Assembly: GCA_900320865.1 (NCBI GenBank)
Contig: ONTT01000001.1
Coordinates: 57,614 to 121,613 of the forward strand
Origin: an uncultured Bacteroidales bacterium
GTDB taxonomy: Bacteria > Bacteroidota > Bacteroidia > Bacteroidales > Paludibacteraceae
Direction: 5' to 3'
Length of the DNA stretch: 64,000 nt
A program made the position numbers and the translations under genes. Below, one piece after another: positions 8,374-16,372 of this stretch (position 1 is its first letter; each line of letters starts with the position of its first letter). The notes beneath the pieces are model-generated. The model saw nothing but the letters and a program-made list of their open reading frames with translations, was not told where the DNA came from and did no database searches.

Positions 8374-10412
8374 TCTTCTGTAATATTATAGCTTAATTCT
8401 TTGCGATTAATGGTGACAATTACTTTTTTGCCTAAATAGATTCGCGCATACTTGATCTCATCCTCGTTGCTCTCCAGAACAATGAAATCTCCATATAGCA
8501 ACGGCATTGAACTCCGACGCATTTGAATCAGTTCCGCTACTTTCGCGCGCATCTCTTGCTCGGCCTCGTTCAAACCCTCAAAACGCATCATATGTCGGTT
8601 ATCCGGATCATTCGCTCCCACTTCGCCGTATTCGTCGCCCTGATAGATACACGGTACACCCGGCAAGGTCATGTTAATTACCTCAAGAAGCAATGCACGT
8701 TTGTAGGCTTTCTCCGCATCGCCGATACCTATCTCTTGCGTCCAGCCTTCCTCTTTGCCGTTTACGTGCAGGTCGATTGCCTCGCCTGCAATCGACGCAA
8801 AACGAATCTGGTCATGATTGCCGCTGATATTTCCCATTGTGTGATGCGCTCCGTAGGTATGTAGCGAAGTCAACTCGTTCTCTACCACTTCGTTCATGCC
8901 CTTTAACCCACATAAGGCCTCACGCGTCGTGAAATAGACGTTGAAGTCAAACTGTGCATTCAGCATACCGCTCTTTACGTAACTGCCGATTAACTCCGGA
9001 CTACCGTACGTCTCACCGATCATCCAGATATGTCTACCCGGCCAACGGGCTGCAATCTTCTGGCCTAAGATACGCCAATACGCCTCTGGGATATGCTTGC
9101 ATGCATCGTGACGATAGCCGTCTAACTCGTAGTTCTCTAACCAATACAAGGCACTGTCTGTCATGGCTTCGCATACCTCCGGGCGCTCCAAATCCAAAGT
9201 AGGGATATGTTTGTCGAACCAAGTTGTCAAACGTGCTTCGTCCCATAACTCGAAGTTACGTCTTCCGTCCGGTAGAATTGAATCGGTATGCCAATCCGGG
9301 TGCTCCTGCAGCGTCGGAGAATTGATATGCATATGATTCGCTACATAATCCAAAATCACGTTGATTCCATGCGCGTGTGCGGTAGATAATAAGGTGCGGA
9401 ACTCTTCCGGCGTAGCAAAGCGACTGTCTAACTGCGTTGCATAGATAGGCCAGTAACCGTGGTAACCGCTGAATTTCGTATACGTTTTCGTACTATCGTA
9501 TTTATTGCCGTGCTCGAAAGTATAGCATCCCCATGCATCCCATGGATTCTGGGTTATCGGACTGATCCACAGCGTGTTAACGCCTAACTGATCAAAATAT
9601 CCTTCCTCAATCTTTGCCGTAATACCAGCGATGTCTCCGCCCTGATAATCGACGATATCCAGCACTTCTTCGCTGTTCATCTTCCAGTCGTTAGACGCAT
9701 TGCCGTTATAGAAACGGTCAATCATCAAGGAATATAATACTTGTGCCTGCTGGTCATGACGATTCAGTTGCGCTGCGTCGGTAATGATCTTTCCGTCCTG
9801 CAAGGGTAACAATAAATCATTAAACAAATACGTCTCATCCTCCGCATAAATCCGCAAATATGTGCGTCCTTGTAACCCGTTATCTGTAACCTGTAACCCA
9901 TCCAGATCCAATGTCCACGTTCCGTCCTCGTTTTCTTGCCATAAAGTATGGTCAATCAGGGTATTTTGGATGTACGCTGCAAAACTCGGATTGCTGACCG
10001 GTTCGCAAAAACCAACCTGCAGTTTATCCTCTGCATAGCCCAATGAAATCAAGTTCTGTTTCACCGGTTTATCCGGCAAAACGGGAATAGCGAAACTACC
10101 GCTTTTATCAAGAAAAACCAAGGCGTGAAGCGAGTTGTCGCGGCTCACTAGATCCATCTCCTCTACGATCGGTGAACCCTGCAGATTTACGCACTCTATC
10201 GCATCTGCCGTCGACCATTTCAAACCCTCCCAAAGCTCCGGATTGCCATACAGCACAGGCACATAATCGGTTAACACGATATGCGTTGTGTCGCCGCTCA
10301 TTCGAATCGGCATAATAGGATCGGATTTAGCAATAGTAGACGCTACTTGACTGCCCGAATTGCAACCGGCAATCAGCAGCACGATTGCACTCAAAAGAAA
10401 CATTTTTTTCAT
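8370..10412 (-). CDS. GH13 alpha-amylase/neopullulanase-like lipoprotein
   Basis: A 680-residue lipoprotein (signal MKKMFLLSAIVLLIAGC, lipobox IAGC). An N-terminal beta region (about residues 25-220) resembles the Ig-like or CBM-type modules of neopullulanases; the GH13 barrel follows. Catalytic regions: DYVANH at 355-360, GYRHDA with nucleophile Asp436, acid/base Glu467 in IGETYGS, and NHD with Asp534. Start choice: ATG 10412 begins the signal peptide and sits about 15 nt after a predicted transcription start. The open frame runs 262 codons further upstream, but that part is antisense to the next gene and lacks coding character. First gene of a two-gene operon. Confidence 0.92.
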   Translation of the reverse strand: MKKMFLLSAIVLLIAGCNSGSQVASTIAKSDPIMPIRMSGDTTHIVLTDYVPVLYGNPELWEGLKWSTADAIECVNLQGSPIVEEMDLVSRDNSLHALVFLDKSGSFAIPVLPDKPVKQNLISLGYAEDKLQVGFCEPVSNPSFAAYIQNTLIDHTLWQENEDGTWTLDLDGLQVTDNGLQGRTYLRIYAEDETYLFNDLLLPLQDGKIITDAAQLNRHDQQAQVLYSLMIDRFYNGNASNDWKMNSEEVLDIVDYQGGDIAGITAKIEEGYFDQLGVNTLWISPITQNPWDAWGCYTFEHGNKYDSTKTYTKFSGYHGYWPIYATQLDSRFATPEEFRTLLSTAHAHGINVILDYVANHMHINSPTLQEHPDWHTDSILPDGRRNFELWDEARLTTWFDKHIPTLDLERPEVCEAMTDSALYWLENYELDGYRHDACKHIPEAYWRILGQKIAARWPGRHIWMIGETYGSPELIGSYVKSGMLNAQFDFNVYFTTREALCGLKGMNEVVENELTSLHTYGAHHTMGNISGNHDQIRFASIAGEAIDLHVNGKEEGWTQEIGIGDAEKAYKRALLLEVINMTLPGVPCIYQGDEYGEVGANDPDNRHMMRFEGLNEAEQEMRAKVAELIQMRRSSMPLLYGDFIVLESNEDEIKYARIYLGKKVIVTINRKELSYNITEE
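9872..9899. repeat. Heptamer repeat within the amylase gene, 4 units
   Basis: Units GTAACCC, GTTATCT, GTAACCT, GTAACCC in tandem, inside the N-terminal beta region of the 680-residue amylase. In the protein they give part of GLQVTDNGLQG, a likely surface loop. Confidence 0.55.
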
Positions 10413-10433
10413 GGTAGTACACAATTTTCGGTG

Positions 10434-10465
10434 CAAATTTACAACTTTTTTTTTATATATGCAAG
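10434..10465 (-). promoter_or_regulatory. Promoter of the amylase operon
   Basis: Read on the minus strand: -33 box CTTG (10462-10465) followed by CATATATAA, a 20-nt spacer, and -7 box TAAATTTG (10434-10441). The leader before ATG 10412 is about 15 nt. Confidence 0.8.
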
Positions 10466-10481
10466 ATATTTCATAGAAATA

Positions 10482-10513
10482 TTTGTATATGTCATTTTTT
10501 TTTAGTACTTTTG
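10482..10513 (+). promoter_or_regulatory. Promoter of the WalJ-like hydrolase operon
   Basis: -33 box TTTG (10482-10485) followed by TATATGTC, a 20-nt spacer, and -7 box TACTTTTG (10506-10513). It is back to back with the amylase promoter. Predicted leader before ATG 10530 is only about 10-12 nt. Confidence 0.82.
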
Positions 10514-10529
10514 TGGCCGATTTTGTAGT

Positions 10530-11360
10530 ATGGAGCAAAACGGGCTCATATTTAGGTGCTTTGCGAGCGGTAGTAGTGGCAATTGTTACTACCTCGGTAC
10601 GCATCAACGGGGAATACTCATTGATGCGGGTATCTCTGCGCGTCAGATTCAGAAGTGTCTGCGTGAGATGAACCTCGATTTCCAAAATATAATGGGTGTG
10701 CTCATTACGCACGACCATGCCGATCATATCCGCGCCGTAGGTACGTTGGGTGAACGGGTTAAACTGCCGATCTACACTACCGCCGAGATCCATGCCGGTA
10801 TTGATCGTAACTATGGCGTAAGGGAGAAACTGCGTACCAGTCGTCGTTATTTCGAGAAAGGGAAGGAATGGCAACTGTTCGGTATGACCATCAATACTTT
10901 TGGTATTGAGCATGACTCTACTGACTGCCTCGGTTACTGCATCGATTATAATGGTCAACGCTTTGTACTCATGACCGATTGCGGGTCGGTGAACGATCAG
11001 ATGGAGGAGTATATCCGAACGGCTAATCACTTGGTGATTGAGGCGAATCACGACGAGCACATGTTGCTCAATGGTCCGTATCCTACCTATCTCAAGGAGC
11101 GAATCCTCTCGCCCCGCGGACACCAGTCGAATGATGTGTGTGGCGAACTGCTGGAGCGTAACTGGCATCCGGATCTGCGGAACGTATGGCTTTGCCATCT
11201 TTCTTTGGAGAATAACGATCCGGAAGTGGCGTACGACACCGTTAAGTCCTATCTCGAGGAGATTGAGATTATGCCCGGCCAGGATATCTTCCTCAAGGCC
11301 CTTGATCGTACCACACCCAGTCCTGTTTATGAATTAAATGATCAAATGATAAAGGAGTAA
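10530..11360 (+). CDS. MBL-fold metallohydrolase, WalJ/YycJ-like
   Basis: A 276-residue metallo-beta-lactamase-fold hydrolase, cytoplasmic. The metal-binding motif HDHADH sits at about residues 61-66 after the opening FASGSSGNCYYL, which is typical of the YycJ/WalJ branch (a Dnase or RNA-processing MBL group of uncertain substrate). Further ligands are likely His in GIEHDSTD, Asp in MTDCGS and His near LCHLS. The gene opens a three-gene operon; the GT2 gene follows after 1 bp. Confidence 0.85.
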   Translation: MEQNGLIFRCFASGSSGNCYYLGTHQRGILIDAGISARQIQKCLREMNLDFQNIMGVLITHDHADHIRAVGTLGERVKLPIYTTAEIHAGIDRNYGVREKLRTSRRYFEKGKEWQLFGMTINTFGIEHDSTDCLGYCIDYNGQRFVLMTDCGSVNDQMEEYIRTANHLVIEANHDEHMLLNGPYPTYLKERILSPRGHQSNDVCGELLERNWHPDLRNVWLCHLSLENNDPEVAYDTVKSYLEEIEIMPGQDIFLKALDRTTPSPVYELNDQMIKE

Positions 11361-11361
11361 T

Positions 11362-12096
11362 ATGGAAAGACTAGTCATTATTCCTACTTATAACGAAAAA
11401 GAGAATATCGAAGCGATTATCACGGCGGTGATGGAACTGCCGTTGGAGTTTAATGTGCTTGTGATTGACGATGGTTCGCCCGATGGTACAGCCGATATCG
11501 TAAAGGACCTCATGGCCGGTAAATACAAAGGACGTGTGCATATCGTGGAGCGCTCCGGTAAACTCGGTTTGGGGACGGCCTATATCGCCGGATTCAAATG
11601 GGCGATTGAGCACGAAGCGGATTATATCTTTGAGATGGATGCTGACTTCAGCCATAACCCCAACGACCTGCTCAAACTCTATGACGCCTGTGCGAACCAG
11701 GGGGCAGATCTCGCAATCGGTAGCCGTTATATCACGGGTGTGAATGTAGTCAACTGGCCGATGGGACGCGTACTGATGTCGTATTTCGCCTCGAAATATG
11801 TGCGTACTGTCCTGGGTGTGAAGATCAAAGATACCACGGCCGGTTTCGTTTGCTATAAGCGTCATACCCTCGAGACGATGGAGCTCGATAAGATTCGCTT
11901 CAAAGGCTATGCCTTCCAGATTGAAATGAAGTTCACAGCCTATAAGTGTGGCGCCAAAATCATCGAAGTACCTATCATTTTTGTTAACCGCGTCCTGGGA
12001 ACGTCCAAGATGAGCGGTGGCATTTTCTCCGAAGCGCTCTTTGGTGTCATTCGTCTCAAAATATCTTCGTGGTTCAGAAAATATCCTAAGTTATGA
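11362..12096 (+). CDS. GT2 polyprenol-phosphate mannosyl/glycosyltransferase
   Basis: A 244-residue glycosyltransferase family 2 enzyme like polyprenol monophosphomannose synthase. It would transfer a sugar from a nucleotide donor to undecaprenyl phosphate at the cytoplasmic face of the membrane. Seen: IPTYNE (residues 5-10), DDGSPDGT (about 37-44), and the metal-binding DADFSHNP (about 93-100). No transmembrane helices follow the catalytic domain, as in DPM1-type soluble members. The stop overlaps argS by 4 bp (ATGA). Confidence 0.88.
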   Translation: MERLVIIPTYNEKENIEAIITAVMELPLEFNVLVIDDGSPDGTADIVKDLMAGKYKGRVHIVERSGKLGLGTAYIAGFKWAIEHEADYIFEMDADFSHNPNDLLKLYDACANQGADLAIGSRYITGVNVVNWPMGRVLMSYFASKYVRTVLGVKIKDTTAGFVCYKRHTLETMELDKIRFKGYAFQIEMKFTAYKCGAKIIEVPIIFVNRVLGTSKMSGGIFSEALFGVIRLKISSWFRKYPKL

Positions 12097-13871
12097 CATT
12101 AGAACAACAATTATCGGTATTAGTCAAATCCGCTGTCAAAGCGCTCTATACTATTGAGGTCGAGGACAGCCAGATCCAATGGCAAAAGACCCGTCCGGAG
12201 TTCGAAGGAAACATCACGCTTGTGGTCTTTCCCTTCGTTAAATTGGCGCGCAAAGCCCCGGCTCAGATTGCTACGGAGATAGGAGAATGGTTAACGGCTA
12301 ATGGCGAAGGGCTTGTTGCTAAATTCAACGCCGTACAAGGATTCTTAAACCTCGTGATCGACGATGCGTTCTGGATTCGTCAACTTCAGGCCATCGATAC
12401 GGATGCCAACTACGGTCAGCAACCCGATCGCCATCAACTCATGATGGTCGAGTATAGTTCTCCGAATACGAATAAGCCTTTGCACCTTGGTCACGTACGT
12501 AATAACCTCCTCGGCTATTCCATCGCGCGTATCCAAGAGGCGAATGGATGGAAGGTTGTGAAGACCAATATCGTCAACGATCGAGGCATCCATATCTGCA
12601 AATCCATGCTCGCATGGCTCAAATATGGGAATGGCGAGACGCCCGAATCGTCCGGTAAGAAAGGCGATCACCTCATCGGCGATTACTACGTTCGTTTCGA
12701 TAAAGAATACAAAACGCAGATAGCCGAACTCATGGCCGCAGGCAAAGATGAGGAGACCGCGAAACGCGAAGCGCCGCTCATGCTCGAAGCGCAGGAGATG
12801 CTTCGCAAATGGGAAGCGAACGATCCCGAAGTGCGTGCTCTCTGGGCGAAGATGAATAGTTGGGTGTATGCCGGTTTTGATGAGACGTACCAACGCATGG
12901 GCGTTTCGTTCGATAAGATCTATTACGAATCGAACACCTATCTCGAGGGCAAATCCGAAGTGGAGAAAGGTTTGGCAAGTGGCGCTTTCTATCGCCGCGA
13001 AGATGGGTCTGTTTGGGCTGATCTTACCAAAGACGGACTGGATGAGAAGCTCCTCCTTCGCTCCGATGGTACTTCGGTCTATATGACGCAAGATATCGGA
13101 ACGGCCAAACTGCGTTTTCAGGATTATCCGATTGATAAGATGGTCTACGTGGTGGGTAACGAACAGGAGTACCATTTCAAAGTGCTGTCCATCCTGTTGG
13201 ATCGCCTCGGATTCCCCTTCGGCAAAGAACTTGTCCATTTCTCCTATGGTATGGTCGAACTGCCGAACGGTAAGATGAAATCACGTGAAGGAACCGTAGT
13301 CGATGCCGATGACCTGATGGATAAGATGGTAGAAGACGCAAAGGAGATTTCCAAAGATAAAGTGAATACGCTGCAGGGTATCACGGAAGAAGAAGCGAAT
13401 GAGATTGCACGTAAAGTGGGTCTCGGTGCTTTGAAATATTTCATCCTCAAGGTGGATCCGCGGAAGAATATGCTCTTCAATCCGGCCGAGTCGATTGACT
13501 TCAACGGCAACACGGGTCCCTTTATCCAATACACCTACGCCCGTATCCAAAGCGTATTGCGCAAAGCAGAGTCCCAGTGGACTCTAGGTTCTCTAGTGTC
13601 TCTAGATCCGAAAGAGTTGGCTCTCATCCAACGTCTTTGCGAGTATCCCGCTATCGTTCGCAATGCCGGAGAGAACTTCTCGCCTGCTGTGATCTGTAAC
13701 TATGCGTATGATCTCGCGTGTGATTTCAACTCGTTCTATCACGATCTCTCGATCCTGAACGAACCGGATTCGAATAAACGAGCTCTTCGTCTTTTGCTTG
13801 CCAAGAACGTAGCGAAAGTCATCCAATCCGCTCTCGGGCTATTAGGCATCGAAGTTCCGGAAAGAATGTAA
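12093..13871 (+). CDS. argS: Arginyl-tRNA synthetase
   Basis: A 592-residue class I aminoacyl-tRNA synthetase that charges tRNA-Arg. Seen: HLGH at about residues 131-134 in the sequence NTNKPLHLGHVRNN, the KMSKS equivalent KMKSR near 394, an N-terminal ArgRS-specific (Add1) domain before it, and a C-terminal helical DALR anticodon-binding domain ending near GIEVPERM. A 9-bp tandem repeat sits near residue 497, between the catalytic core and the DALR domain. Last gene of the operon, followed by a terminator shared with murG. Confidence 0.95.
   Translation: MTLEQQLSVLVKSAVKALYTIEVEDSQIQWQKTRPEFEGNITLVVFPFVKLARKAPAQIATEIGEWLTANGEGLVAKFNAVQGFLNLVIDDAFWIRQLQAIDTDANYGQQPDRHQLMMVEYSSPNTNKPLHLGHVRNNLLGYSIARIQEANGWKVVKTNIVNDRGIHICKSMLAWLKYGNGETPESSGKKGDHLIGDYYVRFDKEYKTQIAELMAAGKDEETAKREAPLMLEAQEMLRKWEANDPEVRALWAKMNSWVYAGFDETYQRMGVSFDKIYYESNTYLEGKSEVEKGLASGAFYRREDGSVWADLTKDGLDEKLLLRSDGTSVYMTQDIGTAKLRFQDYPIDKMVYVVGNEQEYHFKVLSILLDRLGFPFGKELVHFSYGMVELPNGKMKSREGTVVDADDLMDKMVEDAKEISKDKVNTLQGITEEEANEIARKVGLGALKYFILKVDPRKNMLFNPAESIDFNGNTGPFIQYTYARIQSVLRKAESQWTLGSLVSLDPKELALIQRLCEYPAIVRNAGENFSPAVICNYAYDLACDFNSFYHDLSILNEPDSNKRALRLLLAKNVAKVIQSALGLLGIEVPERM
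13579..13605. repeat. 9-bp tandem repeat within argS, 3 units
   Basis: Units GGACTCTAG, GTTCTCTAG and TGTCTCTAG. They encode part of QWTLGSLVSLD, a probable interdomain loop. The period keeps frame, unlike the 7-bp family elsewhere, but the CTCTA core is similar. Confidence 0.5.
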
Positions 13872-13872
13872 T

Positions 13873-13905
13873 AAAAAATGCGACCATCTGGCCGCATTTT
13901 TTTAT
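13873..13905. terminator. Bidirectional terminator between argS and murG
   Basis: Ten base pairs (13873-13882 with 13893-13902) plus an inner CC/GG pairing. A runs on the left and T runs on the right serve both strands. The right arm ends on the last base of the murG stop codon (13902-13904). Confidence 0.85.
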
Positions 13906-14972
13906 TTCTTCGCTAACGCAATCACTTCTTCTGCGATTCGTTTCGCGGAGTCTTTCTGCGCTAACTTCAGCACATTCGTATGCAGCGTCTTCAATCGCTT
14001 TGGATCATTTAACAGTTCCAACGCGGTCGCAATCAACTTCTCTGCGGCCTCTGCATCGCGTACCAGCACCGCTGCATCCTTATTCACGAGCGCCATGGCA
14101 TTATGTGTTTGATGGTCTTCGGCTACGTTGGGCGAAGGAACCAATATCGCCGGTTTACCTAACAAACAAATCTCGCTGATGGACGAAGCACCTGCTCGTG
14201 AGATAACCAGATCGGCATTGGCATAACGATCCGGCATGTCGCTCAAGAAATCCAGACACTCGATATTGGCCGGGCTACCTGCTGCCTCCCATGCTGCCTT
14301 GCATTTCTCGTAATACACTTTTCCTGTCTGCCAAACCACCTTAATTCCTTCATTCATTAATTCCTTCAGTCCGGCAATTACGGCTTCGTTGATGGTTCGT
14401 GCTCCTAATGAGCCGCCGATAATAAGAAGCGTCTTTCGACCATCGTCTTTCGACTTTCGACCATCTAAAAGGTTCTGCCTTACCGGGTTTCCGGTCAGGA
14501 TAATCTTATCGGCAGGGAAGAACTTCTCCATGCCTTCGTAGGCCACGCAAATCTTCGCCGCTTTGTCCTTGAGGATCTTATTTGTCACGCCCGCAAAACC
14601 GTTCTGTTCCTGTAGTAGGATGGGGATGCCCATCTTCGCCGCAGCCCACATCGCTGCGCCAGAAGCGTAACCGCCTACGCCTACGCCTACGTTCGGCTTG
14701 AAGTCGCGAATGATCTTCTTCACTTGCCGAATTGACTTTGACAGGTCGATTAATACAGACACGTTCTTCCATGGTTTCTTGCGGTCAAAACCCCGAACAG
14801 GCAGACCCACAACCTCATATCCTGCTTGCGGCACACGCTCCATCTCCATGCGACCTAACGCACCCACAAACAAGATCTCTGCCTCTGGATCCAAGTCCTT
14901 CAGCGCATTGGCGATACTAACGGCAGGGAAGATATGTCCACCTGTTCCTCCGCCGGAAATCAAATAACGCAT
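13902..14972 (-). CDS. murG: UDP-GlcNAc:lipid I N-acetylglucosaminyltransferase MurG
   Basis: A 356-residue GT28 enzyme that turns lipid I into lipid II on the cytoplasmic face of the inner membrane. Seen: GGGTGGH at residues 7-13, GVGGYASGA (about 99-107), LLQEQNGFAG, GGSLGAR (about 187), and SRAGASSISE in the C-terminal UDP-GlcNAc site. It is not in the usual dcw (mur-fts) cluster; it ends an envelope gene set 3 bp after an antiporter gene. A run of five 7-bp repeats (14431-14465) encodes DGRKSKDDGRKT between the two domains. Confidence 0.95.
   Translation of the reverse strand: MRYLISGGGTGGHIFPAVSIANALKDLDPEAEILFVGALGRMEMERVPQAGYEVVGLPVRGFDRKKPWKNVSVLIDLSKSIRQVKKIIRDFKPNVGVGVGGYASGAAMWAAAKMGIPILLQEQNGFAGVTNKILKDKAAKICVAYEGMEKFFPADKIILTGNPVRQNLLDGRKSKDDGRKTLLIIGGSLGARTINEAVIAGLKELMNEGIKVVWQTGKVYYEKCKAAWEAAGSPANIECLDFLSDMPDRYANADLVISRAGASSISEICLLGKPAILVPSPNVAEDHQTHNAMALVNKDAAVLVRDAEAAEKLIATALELLNDPKRLKTLHTNVLKLAQKDSAKRIAEEVIALAKK
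14431..14465. repeat. Heptamer repeat within murG, 5 units
   Basis: Units GTCTTTC, GACCATC, GTCTTTC, GACTTTC, GACCATC. They lie at the interdomain linker of MurG (about residues 170-181), a region where MurG lengths vary. Confidence 0.6.
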
Positions 14973-14975
14973 AGT

Positions 14976-16322
14976 CTATTCTTTTTTGTCGTTTTCACTC
15001 ATGTTCTTGATGAATAGGTTCACCACACGCTTCGTGATGAAGGTCTTACGAACGGCATGCTGCACCTTATCGGCTACACTCGGACCGTTCTCTTCCGCTC
15101 TGCTCGCTTGTTCGGCAGCAGCCACAGCCGCTTCCCGTGCATCCAGTTTCGCTTTAAAGCGCTCTGACGCGTGTTTATACAGGAAGTTATAGCACGGTAC
15201 AGAAGCCTTCATGATATACGGTGTGAGGAAGGTCGTTACAACTGATGCGGCTACGATAATCGGGTAGATAGCCGGGTGGAGTACACCTAAAGTACCACCC
15301 AAACCGGCGATGATAAAAGAGAACTCACCGATCTGAACGAAAGAGAAGCCGGTTTGCATCGCATCGCGCATCGTCTCGCCTCCCCACCAGCAGCCAAGCG
15401 TTCCGAACAGAATCATACCGATGATGATAACGGCGCAGATCAGCAAGATACTCGGCCAGTATTCCACTAAGTTACCCGGGTTAATCATCATACCTACCGA
15501 TACGAAGAAGATTGCGGCGAATACGTTCTTCAGCGGCGTCATCAAGTGCTCAATACGATGTGATTCCACGGTCTCAGCCAAGATCGTACCCATCACGAAA
15601 GCACCTAACGCGCTACTGAATCCGGCTTCCTCGGCTGTCAATACCATGCCCAGACACAGACCTAAAGACAGGATGATCAAGGTCTCGTCATTCAGGTATT
15701 TCTTCACCTTGCGCAGTAGGGTCGGAATAATCAGAATACCTACGATGAACCATACGACCAGCGTGATGGCCAGCACACCTACTTTCTTGAGCAACTCCAC
15801 GCCTTCGAACTGGTGCTTGATCGCGATACTCGATAGCAAAACCATCAGGACGACGGCTACCACATCTTCGATAATCAGAATACTCGTCGCGCCCTTCACA
15901 AAACGCTCTTTACTCAAGCCCGCTTCGTCTACGGCTTTCATCACAATCGTCGTACTGGACATACAGAGCATACCGGCTAAGAACAGCGAGTTCAGCATGT
16001 CCATCTCTGCCCATTGTCCGACGCCAAATCCCAGCAGCATCATTCCGCCGATGATGGTCAATGCACCGATAGCTGCTACTTTTCCACTCGCAATCAGATT
16101 CTTGATGCGGAACTCCAGACCGATGCAGAACAGCACGAACAGCACGCCGATATTACCCCATGCTTCTACGTTGTGGGGATCTACTAGCGTCTTTCCAAAT
16201 ACGTACGGACCAACCAGCACTCCTGCCACGATGTAACCCAGCACTACAGGCTGTTTGAGCAACTTAAACAGCAGACTTACAACACCTGCCGTAATCATCA
16301 AAATGTAAAGATCTTGTACCAT
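14976..16322 (-). CDS. CPA2-family cation:proton antiporter (Kef/GerN-like)
   Basis: A 448-residue integral inner-membrane protein with about 12 hydrophobic segments from residue 6 to about 390, and a charged cytoplasmic tail (about 400-448). Family features: the opening QPVVLGYIVAGVLVGP, then LFCIGLEF and the pore-region SLGLCLGMVLTAEEAGFS. It would exchange Na+ or K+ for H+. It lacks the RCK/TrkA-N nucleotide-binding domain of KefB/KefC, so it is closer to short NapA/GerN-type antiporters. Located between the TamB fusion (50-bp gap) and murG (3 bp). Confidence 0.88.
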   Translation of the reverse strand: MVQDLYILMITAGVVSLLFKLLKQPVVLGYIVAGVLVGPYVFGKTLVDPHNVEAWGNIGVLFVLFCIGLEFRIKNLIASGKVAAIGALTIIGGMMLLGFGVGQWAEMDMLNSLFLAGMLCMSSTTIVMKAVDEAGLSKERFVKGATSILIIEDVVAVVLMVLLSSIAIKHQFEGVELLKKVGVLAITLVVWFIVGILIIPTLLRKVKKYLNDETLIILSLGLCLGMVLTAEEAGFSSALGAFVMGTILAETVESHRIEHLMTPLKNVFAAIFFVSVGMMINPGNLVEYWPSILLICAVIIIGMILFGTLGCWWGGETMRDAMQTGFSFVQIGEFSFIIAGLGGTLGVLHPAIYPIIVAASVVTTFLTPYIMKASVPCYNFLYKHASERFKAKLDAREAAVAAAEQASRAEENGPSVADKVQHAVRKTFITKRVVNLFIKNMSENDKKE

Positions 16323-16372
16323 ATATTATAAATTTAAAATAGTGTACTATGTATAAATTATTTACCATCTGC

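Noticed and set aside
10413-11198. 262-codon N-terminal extension of the amylase frame
   Set aside because: It is antisense to the WalJ-like gene, has no signal peptide until ATG 10412, and crosses the amylase promoter at 10434-10465. Only the 680-residue form is supported.
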